From NCBI RefSeq assembly GCF_031458115.1, contig NZ_JAVDXV010000004.1, forward strand, positions 248,001 through 312,000: a DNA stretch of 64,000 nucleotides, read 5' to 3'. The stretch comes from Pelomonas asaccharophilus_A (GTDB lineage Bacteria > Pseudomonadota > Gammaproteobacteria > Burkholderiales > Burkholderiaceae_C). Positions within the stretch are counted from its first letter, which is position 1. Every line of letters starts with the position of its first letter. Positions 34,835 to 44,100 of this stretch are shown here, piece after piece. Under the pieces are notes generated by a model. It was not told where the DNA came from, did not search any database, and was given only the letters and a program-made list of their open reading frames with translations. A program made the translations under genes and the position numbers.

Positions 34835-37800
34835 ATGGCACGCGGCAACGACGTCCAACTGGGCGGCATCACCGATCTCAACCTGCTGGCCGACATCAAG
34901 CGCGGCTTCGTCGACGCGCTGGAGGTCGTCACCTACGTCGACCGGCTGCGCAAGGTGCTGAAGACGCTCAACGGCCTGCGGCTGGGCTCGCGCGAGTCCA
35001 GCACACCGGCCTCGCCCTACACCGACATCGTCGCGCGCTGGCGCATCGTCCATTCCTTCCGCTGGAGCATCGTGGACGGCAAGGACGGCGCGCCCGACCG
35101 GCTGCTGCTCAGCGTCAACTTCGACGGCGGCTGGGAACCGTACATGCGGGTCATCTGGGACCAGCTGGGCACCACGCTGGACCTGATGCTGTGCCACACC
35201 GAGAACTACCAGCTGTCGCGCAACTGCAGCTTCGAGACCTATGCGCGCTGGGTGCGCGAGCACGAGGTGTCGGCCGACTTCCTGTTCATCGAGTCCGGCC
35301 GCACCGTCAGCGATGCCGAGTACCTCGCCAAGCTGGAGGCCGCCCAGCGTGGCCGCGCCAGCGAGCTGGAGTTCAACCGCCTGCGCGCGCCGGCCTCCGG
35401 CGATGTGCAGCCGCTGCCCAACGGCGACAAGGACCGCTTCGCGATGGCCGCGCGCGGGCTGGTGCCGTTGGCGGGGCTGTTCACGCTGCAGCGCTTCTTC
35501 GGCGCGACGTCGCCCGACCGCGACTGCCTGCTGCGCGCCACGCACGACGTGCTGTTCGAGCTGCGCGAGCTGAACACCGCCGAGCAGTTCCCCAACAACG
35601 GCGGAGCTACGCCCGGCGGCCAGCTGCGCCAGCGCCACCACGAGATGCTGGCCTGGTTCGAGCAGGTCGTGCCGGAGCCGCCGGTACAGGCGCGCGCGCT
35701 GTCGCTGAAGCCCGGCGACCTGCAGTGCTGCATCCTGACCAAGCCGCCCGGCAACCGCGGCGGCTTGGTGCTGCTGCGCGTGGCCCAGCCGGCGCAGGCC
35801 GTGGCCTGGCTCAGCACCGCGCCGGTCAACAAGGACAACGACGACCCCGCGCAGCCGGGCGTCTGGCGCCAGGTGGCGCTGACGCTGTCGGGCCTGAAGG
35901 CGCTGGGCGTGCCCGCCGCGCGGCTGGATCGCTTCCCGCAGGCCTTCAAGGAAGGCATGGCCGCACGCGCCGGCCTGCTGGGCGACGTGCGCCACAACCA
36001 CCCCACGCACTGGGCGCTGGCACCCCACGTCAACCAGGTGGACCGCATCGCCCCCGCTGACGCCCACGTGCTGGTGCAGCTGCGCTTCCCGGCCGCCGAG
36101 CCGGGCGAGTTCTTCACCGATGCCGACGACCAGCGCCTGCGCGAACTGGCCCAGGCCCTGACCGTGGGCACGGGCCTGGCGCTGATGGCCATGGAGCCCA
36201 TGCGCAGCAATGCGGCCGACAAGGAGCACTTCGGCTTCAAGGACGGCATCAGCCAGCCCACGCTGGACGGCAGCGCGCCGGGCGAGGCCTGGAGCGACCA
36301 GGTCAAGACCGGCGAAATCCTGCAGGGCTTCCCGACCGAGCGCGACAAGGGCTATGCCGTGCCCGAGCAGCCCGACGCGCTGCTGGACCGCGGCACCTTC
36401 CTGGTCGTGCGCAAGCTGCGCCAGTACACCGGCCGCTTCGCGCGCCAGACCTACAAGCAGGCCGAGAAGATAGGCCTGGACCATGACCTCGTGCTGGCCA
36501 AGCTGATGGGCCGCTGGCAGGACGGCCGCTCGATGGCCGTGCCCACGGTGACCGGCAACGACTTCAACTACGCCAAGGATGCGCTGGGCTCGGCCTGCCC
36601 CTTCCATTCGCACATCCGCCGCGCCAACCCGCGCGACCTGGAGGCCGACGAGGCCTTCGCGAAGAACCGCATGCCACGCATCCTGCGCCGCGGCATGAGC
36701 TACGGCGCGCCGGTGCATGCCGACGCCCCCGACGACGAGGACCGCGGCCTGGTCTTCATGGCCTACAACGCCCACCTGGCCGAGCAGTTCGAGGTGGTGC
36801 AGCGCTGGATCGCCGGCGGTAACGCCAGCGGTGGCTACTCCGGCCAGCCCGACCCGCTGCTGGGCGTCGTCGACGGCAGCGCGGGCCCGCGCCTGTACCC
36901 GTTCGAGCATGCGGGCAAGGCCTACGAGATCGACCTGGGCCCCGAGCCCTTCGTCACGCTGCAGTGGGGCGCCTACTTCTTCGTGCCGTCCATCGCCGCG
37001 CTGAAGGGCCTGCCGGGCCTGGTCGAGCTGCCCCTGCCCCTGCCCGCCCCCACGCCGGTGCCGCTGAAGACGCCCGACCTGCAGGACAAGGCCGCGATGC
37101 AGCTGTGGCTGGAAGACACCACCACCCGCGACCAGGCCTGGGCCTGGGTGCGCGCCCAGCCCGGCGGCGTGGTCGACACGGCCTACGGCGTGCTCGTGGG
37201 TGCGGCCGAGCGCGTCTGCGAGGTGCTGCGGAACGTGCCCGACCGCTACTCCAACAGCGGATACGGCGAGCGCATGCACGACTCCATCGGCGTGGGTTAT
37301 CTGGGCCTGGACGACGACACCGGCCACCGCGAGCAGGCGCCCGCCATCAACGCCGCCATCGAGGCCTACAGCGAAGAGCAGTGCTACCGCACCGCCTACG
37401 CCATCGCCAAGAAGGGCCTGGAGAGCTTGAAGGGCGAAGCCCGCGCGCTGCTGGCCGCCTTCCCCGAGTCGCAGAAGCCCAAGGACCTGCCCACCGACAC
37501 GCCGCTGGACTTCGAGCGCCTCAGCGAGGGCGTGCTGGCCGCGCTGTGCAAGGCCTGGTTCGGCCAGCCCGACGGCCGCCACATCTGGGGCACCGAGTTT
37601 CACGCCGAGGCCTATGCCGGCGCGCCCGAGGTCGGCAGCGTCGCGCCGCGCTGCCCGCGCGACCTGTTCAAGGTGTCGCGCCATGTGTTCGGCCCCTACC
37701 CGACCGATGCCGTGAAGGCCGAGGGCCGCGCCGCCGGCAAGCGCTTCCTGGCCGCGACGGAAGCCTGGCTGGCCGAGCCGGGCACCCAGCTGCCGCCGCT

Positions 37801-38362
37801 TGCCGCAAAGATCATCGCCGCCGCCAAGGCCGTGCCGGGCGCCACGCCCGACCTGCCCGCGCGCACGCTGGCCGGCATCATGCTGGGCTTCCCGCCCACC
37901 ACGCACGCCAATCTGCTGACCGTGCTGGTGGCGTGGACGCAGACGCGCAAGCTGTGGGAGCTGCAGCCGCTGTGGAACGAGGTGGCGGCCGACGCGAGCG
38001 GCCTGCGTCCCTACGCCGAGGCCGTGGCGCGGCTGAGGCCCACGATGGTCGCGACGCTGAACCAACGCCCAACGCCGTTCCAGATCTGGCGCAAGGCCCG
38101 CGTGGCGCACAAGCTGGGCCAGGTGGACGTGGAACCCGGCCGCGTGCTGGTGGTGGGCCTGGGTTCCGCCACACAGCAGGACCCACTGCGCCATCATGTC
38201 GCCTTCGGCGGCGACCGCGCCGACCCCAAGGGACCGCCGCCGCACGCTTGTTCAGGCTACGGCATGGGCATGGGCGTCATGCTGGGCGTCATCGCGGCGG
38301 TGCTGGATGCGGGGGTGCTGCGGTCTACGGGGGCGCAGACGGTGGTGGCGATGGGGGTATAG
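34835..38362 (+). CDS. Fusion of unknown N-domain, DyP peroxidase and P450-like domain
   Basis: A 1175-residue cytoplasmic protein with no signal peptide; AAAGGGAG precedes the ATG. Residues 1-285 form an unassigned domain (RLLLSVNFDGGWEPYM). Residues about 290-715 are a full DyP-type heme peroxidase: GFKDG with catalytic Asp470, proximal His593 in HIRRANPR, and distal Arg618/619 in RILRRGMSYG. Residues about 760-1175 resemble cytochrome P450: HHVAFGGD and PHACSGYGM supply the heme-ligating Cys1139. The I-helix region reads GFPPTT (1018-1023), without the acid of the normal acid-alcohol pair, and EAVAR (1062-1066) replaces ExxR. Two hemes are expected. Such a P450 domain would suit peroxide chemistry rather than oxygen activation. 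Confidence is high for DyP, moderate for the P450 call. Confidence 0.85.
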   Translation: MARGNDVQLGGITDLNLLADIKRGFVDALEVVTYVDRLRKVLKTLNGLRLGSRESSTPASPYTDIVARWRIVHSFRWSIVDGKDGAPDRLLLSVNFDGGWEPYMRVIWDQLGTTLDLMLCHTENYQLSRNCSFETYARWVREHEVSADFLFIESGRTVSDAEYLAKLEAAQRGRASELEFNRLRAPASGDVQPLPNGDKDRFAMAARGLVPLAGLFTLQRFFGATSPDRDCLLRATHDVLFELRELNTAEQFPNNGGATPGGQLRQRHHEMLAWFEQVVPEPPVQARALSLKPGDLQCCILTKPPGNRGGLVLLRVAQPAQAVAWLSTAPVNKDNDDPAQPGVWRQVALTLSGLKALGVPAARLDRFPQAFKEGMAARAGLLGDVRHNHPTHWALAPHVNQVDRIAPADAHVLVQLRFPAAEPGEFFTDADDQRLRELAQALTVGTGLALMAMEPMRSNAADKEHFGFKDGISQPTLDGSAPGEAWSDQVKTGEILQGFPTERDKGYAVPEQPDALLDRGTFLVVRKLRQYTGRFARQTYKQAEKIGLDHDLVLAKLMGRWQDGRSMAVPTVTGNDFNYAKDALGSACPFHSHIRRANPRDLEADEAFAKNRMPRILRRGMSYGAPVHADAPDDEDRGLVFMAYNAHLAEQFEVVQRWIAGGNASGGYSGQPDPLLGVVDGSAGPRLYPFEHAGKAYEIDLGPEPFVTLQWGAYFFVPSIAALKGLPGLVELPLPLPAPTPVPLKTPDLQDKAAMQLWLEDTTTRDQAWAWVRAQPGGVVDTAYGVLVGAAERVCEVLRNVPDRYSNSGYGERMHDSIGVGYLGLDDDTGHREQAPAINAAIEAYSEEQCYRTAYAIAKKGLESLKGEARALLAAFPESQKPKDLPTDTPLDFERLSEGVLAALCKAWFGQPDGRHIWGTEFHAEAYAGAPEVGSVAPRCPRDLFKVSRHVFGPYPTDAVKAEGRAAGKRFLAATEAWLAEPGTQLPPLAAKIIAAAKAVPGATPDLPARTLAGIMLGFPPTTHANLLTVLVAWTQTRKLWELQPLWNEVAADASGLRPYAEAVARLRPTMVATLNQRPTPFQIWRKARVAHKLGQVDVEPGRVLVVGLGSATQQDPLRHHVAFGGDRADPKGPPPHACSGYGMGMGVMLGVIAAVLDAGVLRSTGAQTVVAMGV

Positions 38363-38391
38363 GCTTCGCCAATCGAGTGACCAGCGGTCCC

Positions 38392-38748
38392 ATGTACCCC
38401 TGTCCGACCTGTCGCGGCCTGACGATCAGCTACTTCCGCAAGTGGCTGTCCTACCCAACGTTGCCGGCTCGCTGCAGCGCTTGCCACAGCTACTCGTCTG
38501 CCCAACGTCGCTCGGGCGGCCTGGGAGTCGTGGTGGCCGCCTTGGTCATCACGGCCTGCGGCTTCGCCGCCGTGGCCGCCGGGTCTAGCTGGCCGCTGCT
38601 GCTGGGGGTGGCTTCGGCCTTGGGGTTCTATCTGTGGCACTGGCATCGCGTATCGCTCGAGCCGTTGTCAGCGGATGAAGTTGCGGCGGCCCGTGTCGCT
38701 GAAGGCTTGAGCTGGGCGGCACTGCTGGCAGTGATCTTGTCCAGATGA
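38392..38748 (+). CDS. Small zinc-ribbon membrane protein, unknown
   Basis: A 118-residue protein. The N-terminus holds two CxxC knuckles (CPTC near residue 4 and CSAC near residue 28), a likely zinc ribbon. Two membrane helices follow (VVVAALVITACGFAAVAA and LLLGVASALGFYLWHW) and a short tail with another amphipathic helix. No family is recognised; prepilin-type 'zinc ribbon plus TM' proteins in proteobacteria have a similar layout. It lies 29 bp after the DyP-P450 gene. Confidence 0.6.
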   Translation: MYPCPTCRGLTISYFRKWLSYPTLPARCSACHSYSSAQRRSGGLGVVVAALVITACGFAAVAAGSSWPLLLGVASALGFYLWHWHRVSLEPLSADEVAAARVAEGLSWAALLAVILSR

Positions 38749-38790
38749 ACCGTCCGCCTTGAAGGCCGCGAGCGACAGCGCCGTTGTCGA

Positions 38791-39342
38791 TCAGCCCTTG
38801 ATCCTGATGAACGTCGAAATGACGTACTTGTCCCCCGACTCCGGCACATGCCCGCAATGCATGTAGTTCCACCCCGCCGGGAACAGCACCAGCTGCCCGG
38901 CGCGCGGTTGGATCTTCAGCCCCTGGTGGAAAAACTCTGTCTCGCCGCCGCGGGCCACATCATTCAAGTACAGCACCATCGCGACGACGCGGTCGCCGGT
39001 GTTGCCGCCGACCGAATGCGCATGCCAGCGGAAGTGGCCGTCGCCACGCAGGTACATCTGGATCTTGTAGCCGGTGGCCTGCAGGTCGAAAGACTGCAGG
39101 ATGAAAGCCTGGATGCGCGGATGGATGCGCTGGAAGATCTCCTGCCAGTCGCCGTCGTGCCGGATCTCCAGGTCCCATGAGCGCTTGACCTGCTCGGCCT
39201 GGGCCGCCTGGCCCGGGCCGCCAATGCGGCCCTGCCGCTTGCCCTCGTCACTGTCAAAGCGTTCGATGACCGCTCGGCAGGTGGCCTCGTCCAGGCCGGC
39301 GTACAGGGTGATGAAGTAGCGGTCGTGCAGCGGGGTCGTCAT
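38791..39342 (-). CDS. 2-oxoglutarate/Fe(II) oxygenase-like protein
   Basis: A 183-residue protein with the prolyl-4-hydroxylase-like core: FRWHAHSVGGNTGDRVVAMVLYLN, GGETEFFHQGLKIQPRAGQLVLFPAGW and CGHVPESGDKYVIST. The last block gives the distal His and the Lys/Arg that binds 2-oxoglutarate. Where HxD is usual, this protein has HAH (107-109), so the iron site would be His-His-His or the reading may be shifted. This may change activity. The substrate is unknown. It faces the zinc-ribbon gene. Confidence 0.8.
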   Translation of the reverse strand: MTTPLHDRYFITLYAGLDEATCRAVIERFDSDEGKRQGRIGGPGQAAQAEQVKRSWDLEIRHDGDWQEIFQRIHPRIQAFILQSFDLQATGYKIQMYLRGDGHFRWHAHSVGGNTGDRVVAMVLYLNDVARGGETEFFHQGLKIQPRAGQLVLFPAGWNYMHCGHVPESGDKYVISTFIRIKG

Positions 39343-39420
39343 GGCAGGCCGCGGATCCTAGGGTCGCGGCCTGCGAGGCGCTCAGCACCATTTCATCGAT
39401 GCACGAGCGGTTTCCGAGGA

Positions 39421-39444
39421 AGCCGGCGCCCTCTGGCACCGGCT
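39421..39444 (-). terminator. Hairpin after the pectate lyase gene
   Basis: On the minus strand AGCCGGTGCCAGAGGGCGCCGG forms a 10-bp stem (one G-T pair) with an AGAG loop, 10 bp after the stop codon. No T-run follows, so it may be a weak terminator or a 3'-end stabiliser. Confidence 0.45.
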
Positions 39445-39454
39445 CGTCGGAGGG

Positions 39455-40879
39455 TCAGCAGCTGACCTTGGCGTAGTTGGTCCCCGCGCCCGCCGCCGCC
39501 GGCAGCTTCTGCTTCACGCAGGACGGCGCCTGCAGCGAGTAGCTGTACGGAATGCCCAGCGGGAAGTTGGCCGTGGTGGTCCAGTCGGTCGCGTCGCGCG
39601 ACGGCGACGAGCCGCTGGCCACCCAGGTGATGCCGTAGGTCGAGAAGTCGGCCGGGCTGCTGATGTTGTTGTTGCGCAGCTGCCAGTAGCCGATGGACGA
39701 CGAGTCGCGCGACGTGACCGGGTTCTGCGCGTTCTCGAACCAGTTGCCCTCGATCAGCGAGTAGCCACCCATGCGGATGTTGGCGCCGGAGGTCTTCACG
39801 CCGCTGTACAGGTTGTTGTACAGGTGGGTGTAGCCGCCGCGCTGTAGCGGCAGCCGCGACGTGACGTTCTGGTAGTAGTTGTGGTGGAAGGTGATGTAGC
39901 GGTCGCTGGCGTCGCTGTCGCTGGAGCCGATCAGGCCGACCTTCTGGTGGTCGTGGATGTAGTTGTACGAGTAGGTGATGTGGTGGGCACCGGCCTTGCT
40001 GTCGATGAGGCCGTCGAACTCCAGGTCACCCGCGCCGCTGCACTCCTTGGTGCTGCTGAACAGCGTGTTGTGGTCGATCCAGATGTAGCCCGGCGTGCCG
40101 CCGCTCTGGCCCTCGATGCCGATGGCGTCGATGGAGCCAGGCAGCAGGCCGATGGTCATGTTGCGGATGATGATGTTCTGCGCATTGGCCTTGATCGCCA
40201 GCCCGAAGTTGGCCGACGAGCCGTTGGCACCTTCGATGGTGATGTTGCTCTTGTTCTTGATCTCGACGATGGTGCCGGCCGGCTTCTGCCATTGCGCGCA
40301 GGAGTCGGTGATGGAGTTGAAGTCGAAGGTGCCGGTGTAGCGCAGCACCAGGCCGCCGGTGCCGGTGTACGCGTTGATGGCGGCCTGCATGGCCGCGGCG
40401 GTGCTGACCGTCTGCACCGTGGCGTTGCCGCCGCCGGTCACCGTGCCGGCATAGCCGCCGCTGTGGCCGGCCGGAGCGGGCGCGGGCGTGGGGGCAGGCG
40501 TCGGAGCCGGCGTGGGGGCGGGTGTCGGCGCCGGGGTAGGCGCTGGCGTGGGAGCTGGTGTGGGTGCGGGCGTCGGGGCCGGCGTGCCCACCGGGCCGAC
40601 GGCGCACTTCTTCGTCAGGCCGGGGTTGGGGTCGGAGCCGAAGGTGGCCGTCGTACAGGCGATGTTGCCGCTGAGGTTCTTGATGACCCACTTGTCCTTG
40701 ATACCGAAGGACACGGGGCGCGTGGCCGTGCCGGCCTTGCAGGTCTCGCCTTCGTCGGCGCACTTGGAGTAGCCGGACGGCCAGTCCACCGCGTGGGCAG
40801 CCGTGGCAGCCAGCAGCAGGCCCATCACGGTGCCGGCGGTGCGGACCGTGGGCAGCGGCGGCGGGGTGATCTTCTTCAT
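39455..40879 (-). CDS. Secreted pectate lyase, PL1 family, with N-terminal add-on domain
   Basis: A 474-residue secreted enzyme. After the signal peptide (ending ATAAHAV) comes a small cysteine-containing domain (residues 32-95, CADEGETCKAG and IACTTATFG), a linker of repeated APTP units, and the PL1 beta-helix from about residue 140. The catalytic part shows IWIDHNTLFSS, DGLIDSKAGAHHITYSYNYI and TSRLPLQRGGYTHLYNN, where the Arg is the proton abstractor. It should cleave polygalacturonate by beta-elimination outside the cell. AGGAGA precedes the ATG. No other pectin genes are nearby, so it may be an isolated scavenging or plant-associated trait. Confidence 0.9.
   Translation of the reverse strand: MKKITPPPLPTVRTAGTVMGLLLAATAAHAVDWPSGYSKCADEGETCKAGTATRPVSFGIKDKWVIKNLSGNIACTTATFGSDPNPGLTKKCAVGPVGTPAPTPAPTPAPTPAPTPAPTPAPTPAPTPAPTPAPAPAGHSGGYAGTVTGGGNATVQTVSTAAAMQAAINAYTGTGGLVLRYTGTFDFNSITDSCAQWQKPAGTIVEIKNKSNITIEGANGSSANFGLAIKANAQNIIIRNMTIGLLPGSIDAIGIEGQSGGTPGYIWIDHNTLFSSTKECSGAGDLEFDGLIDSKAGAHHITYSYNYIHDHQKVGLIGSSDSDASDRYITFHHNYYQNVTSRLPLQRGGYTHLYNNLYSGVKTSGANIRMGGYSLIEGNWFENAQNPVTSRDSSSIGYWQLRNNNISSPADFSTYGITWVASGSSPSRDATDWTTTANFPLGIPYSYSLQAPSCVKQKLPAAAGAGTNYAKVSC
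40477..40587 (-). repeat. APTP-coding tandem repeat (linker of pectate lyase)
   Basis: About nine 12-bp units encoding Ala-Pro-Thr-Pro in frame with the lyase gene. It forms the linker between the N-terminal domain and the catalytic beta-helix. Such repeats tend to change in copy number. Confidence 0.8.
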
Positions 40880-41179
40880 GGTTTGTCTCCTGTCGTTGTG
40901 GCGGCGCGGTATCCGTCCAGGCACGCGCAGCCTGCGCCGCCCGGCTGCCCAGGGGGCGCCGGCACGGTCGCGGTGTGGTGGGAGGAACCAGTGCCGACGT
41001 CAGGTCGCAACCGGCCGATCCGCGCGCGAGGGGCGCGGCGACGTCAGGTCGGCGCGGCCTTGCCGCCGCGCATCGCGATGCAATCATGAAACATCGTTCT
41101 GTTTTTATGGATACGGAGTTTCACGAAGCTCGCGACAACGACGAGCAAGTCGTAACTTCGTTGCCGACTCGTAGAGGGC
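40880..41179. other. 300-bp intergenic region upstream of pectate lyase
   Basis: No gene is seen here. The stretch 41085-41160 is clearly lower in GC than its surroundings. It holds ATGAAACATCGTTCTG, which partly resembles IclR/KdgR-type sites, and the palindrome GCATCGCGATGC. It is the only place for a promoter of the pectate lyase, but no -35/-10 pair can be assigned. Confidence 0.4.
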
Positions 41180-44100
41180 TCAGCCGCCGCCCAGTTGCCG
41201 GGCGCGCTCCAGGAAGCCGGTCATGCCCATGCGCTCGAACTCGATCCGCGCCCGCTCCAGCGCCGCGCGCCAGCCGTCGTCCAGCTCCAGTTCGGCCTCC
41301 AGCAGCGCCGTGACGGCGGCCTCGTGGTCGGAGTTGCGCTGCTCGCCGGCGCCGCGCGCCAGCGCCAGGTAGCGGCGCGCCCGCGGCGCGTCGCCCATGC
41401 GGGCGGCCAGGCGCGCGGCCGCGCGGTAGGCCATCGCGCCGCCAATCCAGTCGTGCTGGCGGCCGCGCCTCAGCGCCAGCGCCACGTGGTGGCGCGCCGC
41501 GCCGGCATCGCCCTGCGTGGACAGCAGGTCGGCCAGCCAGCCGTGCTGGAAGCTGCTGTACAGGCCACCGCCGCGCGGCGCCAGCCAGGCCGTGGCATCC
41601 AGGATGTGCTGGCGCGCCGCGGGGTCGGCGTCCTGCATCCAGGCCCCGTAAGCGCCGGCGGCATGCCCCATCGCGCAGGTGAACATGCTGCGCACCTGCG
41701 CGCCCACGCGGTGCGCGACGGCCGCCGCCTGGCGAGCTTCCGCCCAACGGCCCTGCCACAGCAGCACGGCGGCGCGCCAGCCCTGCATGCTGGCTTCAAC
41801 CGCATGGCCGCTGCCGTCGAACGGCGCCAGCGCCTCGGCAAAGATCTCGTGCGCCTGCTCGAAGCGGCCCTGGTCGCCCAGCACATAGGCGCGGCAGCAC
41901 AGCGAGAACGACAGGCCGATCTGGTTGATGGCGCTCTTGCTGGCGCGCTGGCGCTGGCGGGCGATGGCCAGGTCCAGCATGGGCAAGGCCTCGGCGTAGT
42001 TGGCCGCGGCGGCCTGCAGCTGGCCCACGGTGCCGGGCAGCTGGGCCAGCAGCGCGTTGTCGCCACAGGCCTGGGCGGTCTCGACGGCGGCGCGCGCATG
42101 GCGCAGGCTGTCGCGCGTTTCGCCCAGCGCATAGCCCACGTAGGCCAGCCAGTACTCGGTGCGCGCGATGAGGCCGGCGTCGCCGTCGGCCTGTGCCAGC
42201 CCGGCGGCGTGGCGCAGCACGCGCAGGTCGTCCTGCGAGGCGTCGAACACACAGGCCATGCCCAGGCGCTGCGCGATGCCCACCCAGCGGCGGCGCCGAT
42301 GCTCGTCGTCGGGCAGGAACTCCAGCGCGGCCAGCGCGGCGCGGAACTGTTTCTTGGCGCGGTCCAGCGCCGACGCGGCCAGCGCCTGGTCGCCGGCGGC
42401 CTCGGCGTGGCGGGCGGCGGAGGGCCAGTCGTTGGCGGCGGCGTCGTGATAGGCCAGCTGCTCGTGGAACTGGCCCGCGGCGGCGGCACCGCGCGCGGCC
42501 AGCTCGGCGCTGATGCGGCGGTGCAAGGCCTGGCGCTCGTGCAGGCCGGTGGCCTCGTAGACGACGTCGCGCGTGATGCCATGCTTGAAGCGCAGATGGC
42601 CGGGGCGCTGGTCCGGGAAGATGAAGTCCTGCGCGGCCAGCGCCTGCACGGCCGGGTGCCGCTCGCCGCAGCCGGTCAGCGCTTCCAGCAGCCACACCGG
42701 GATGACGTTGCCGATGACGGCGGCCAGCCTCACCAGGCTGGCCTGCTCGGGCGGCAGCCGGCCCACGCGCGACTCGACCAGCGCGGCCAGCCAGGCGGCG
42801 CTGCTCTGTCCCTCGGTCAGCCCGCCCCGCGCATCGGCCGCGGCGTGGCACAGCTCCTCGATGAACAACGGATTGCCGCCGGCGTGGCGCTGCACTTCGG
42901 ACGCGATGAACGGGTCGATCTGCGGCAGCAGCAGCTGCACGGCGCGGGCCGCCTCCGTCTCGGTCAGCGGCGGCAACTCAATGACGTCGGCATGCGCGTC
43001 GTTGGCGTCGGGCGGCGCGCTGCCGGCCTGGTCGGGCTGGGGCCGGCTGGCGGTCAGCAACAGCAGCGGCAGGCGCTCGCGGTGGGCGGCGGCGCGCAGC
43101 CGGTGCAGCAGGCGCAGCGATGCATCGTCGGCCCATTGCAGGTCGTCGATGCAAACCACCTGCGGCGTGCGGCGTGCCAACGCCAGCAGCAGCGCCAGCA
43201 GCGCGTCGGCGCGCTGCGCCGGCTCGCTTTGCTGCGCGGCGAACAGCTCGGGCGGCGCGTCCTGCGGACGGTCGGCCAGCCCGCCCATCGCGCGCAGCAT
43301 CTGCAGGAAGGGCTGCAGCGGCTCGGCGCTGAGGTAGCTCTCGCAGTAGCCACGGTGGATCTGGCAGGCCTGGTCGGCCGCGCGGCGCAGGAATTCCTCG
43401 GTGAGCCGGGTCTTGCCCACGCCGGCGCCGGCGCGCAGGCCCAGCCAGTGGCTGTTGCCGGCCAGCGTGCGGGCCAGGGCCGCGTCCAGCGCGGCCAGCT
43501 CGCCGCCACGGCCCACGAAGGGGGCCAGGCCACGGCGCACGCTGGCCTCGAAGCGCCTGCCCACGGCGGCGCGACCGTGCACGCGGTAGGCGGCCAGCGG
43601 CGTCGCGCGGCCGCGCAGTTGCAGCGTGAAGCGCGGGCCGGTCTCGAAGAACTGGCTTTGCAGGCCCAGGCTCTCTTCGCTGGCGATGATCTCGTCGCGC
43701 TTGGCGGCCTCGGACAGCCGCGCGGCGATGTTGGGCGCGTTGCCCAGCAGCTCGAAACGGCCGCGCATCTGGTCGCCGTCGTTGACGAGCACGATGCCGG
43801 CGTGGATGCCGCTGTGCAGCGTCAGGCCGGGGAAGTCGGCGGGCTTGGGGCCGGGAGGCACCAGGCCACGCACGGCGGTATGCAGCTCCAGCGCGGCCTC
43901 GGTGGCGCGGCGGCCATCGTCCTCGCGCACCTCGGGATGGCCGAACACGGCCAGCATGCCGTCGCCCTGGATGCGCGCGATGACGCCGCCGTGGTGGGGC
44001 ACGATGCGCTCGTACAGCTCACGCAGGCCGGCCAGCATGGCGGCGTAGTGCTCCGCTTCCATCCATTCGGCCATGGCGGTGGAACCGCTGAGGTCGACGA

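Noticed and set aside
34760..38245. A very long open frame on the minus strand opposite the DyP-P450 gene
   Set aside because: High GC and codon bias keep the complementary frame open. Its translation is low-complexity (rich in Gly, Arg, His, Gln, Val) with no family resemblance, while the plus-strand frame has clear enzyme motifs and a good ribosome site.
40477..40587. Short tandem repeats as a possible CRISPR array
   Set aside because: The units are in frame inside the pectate lyase gene, encode Ala-Pro-Thr-Pro, and have no spacers.
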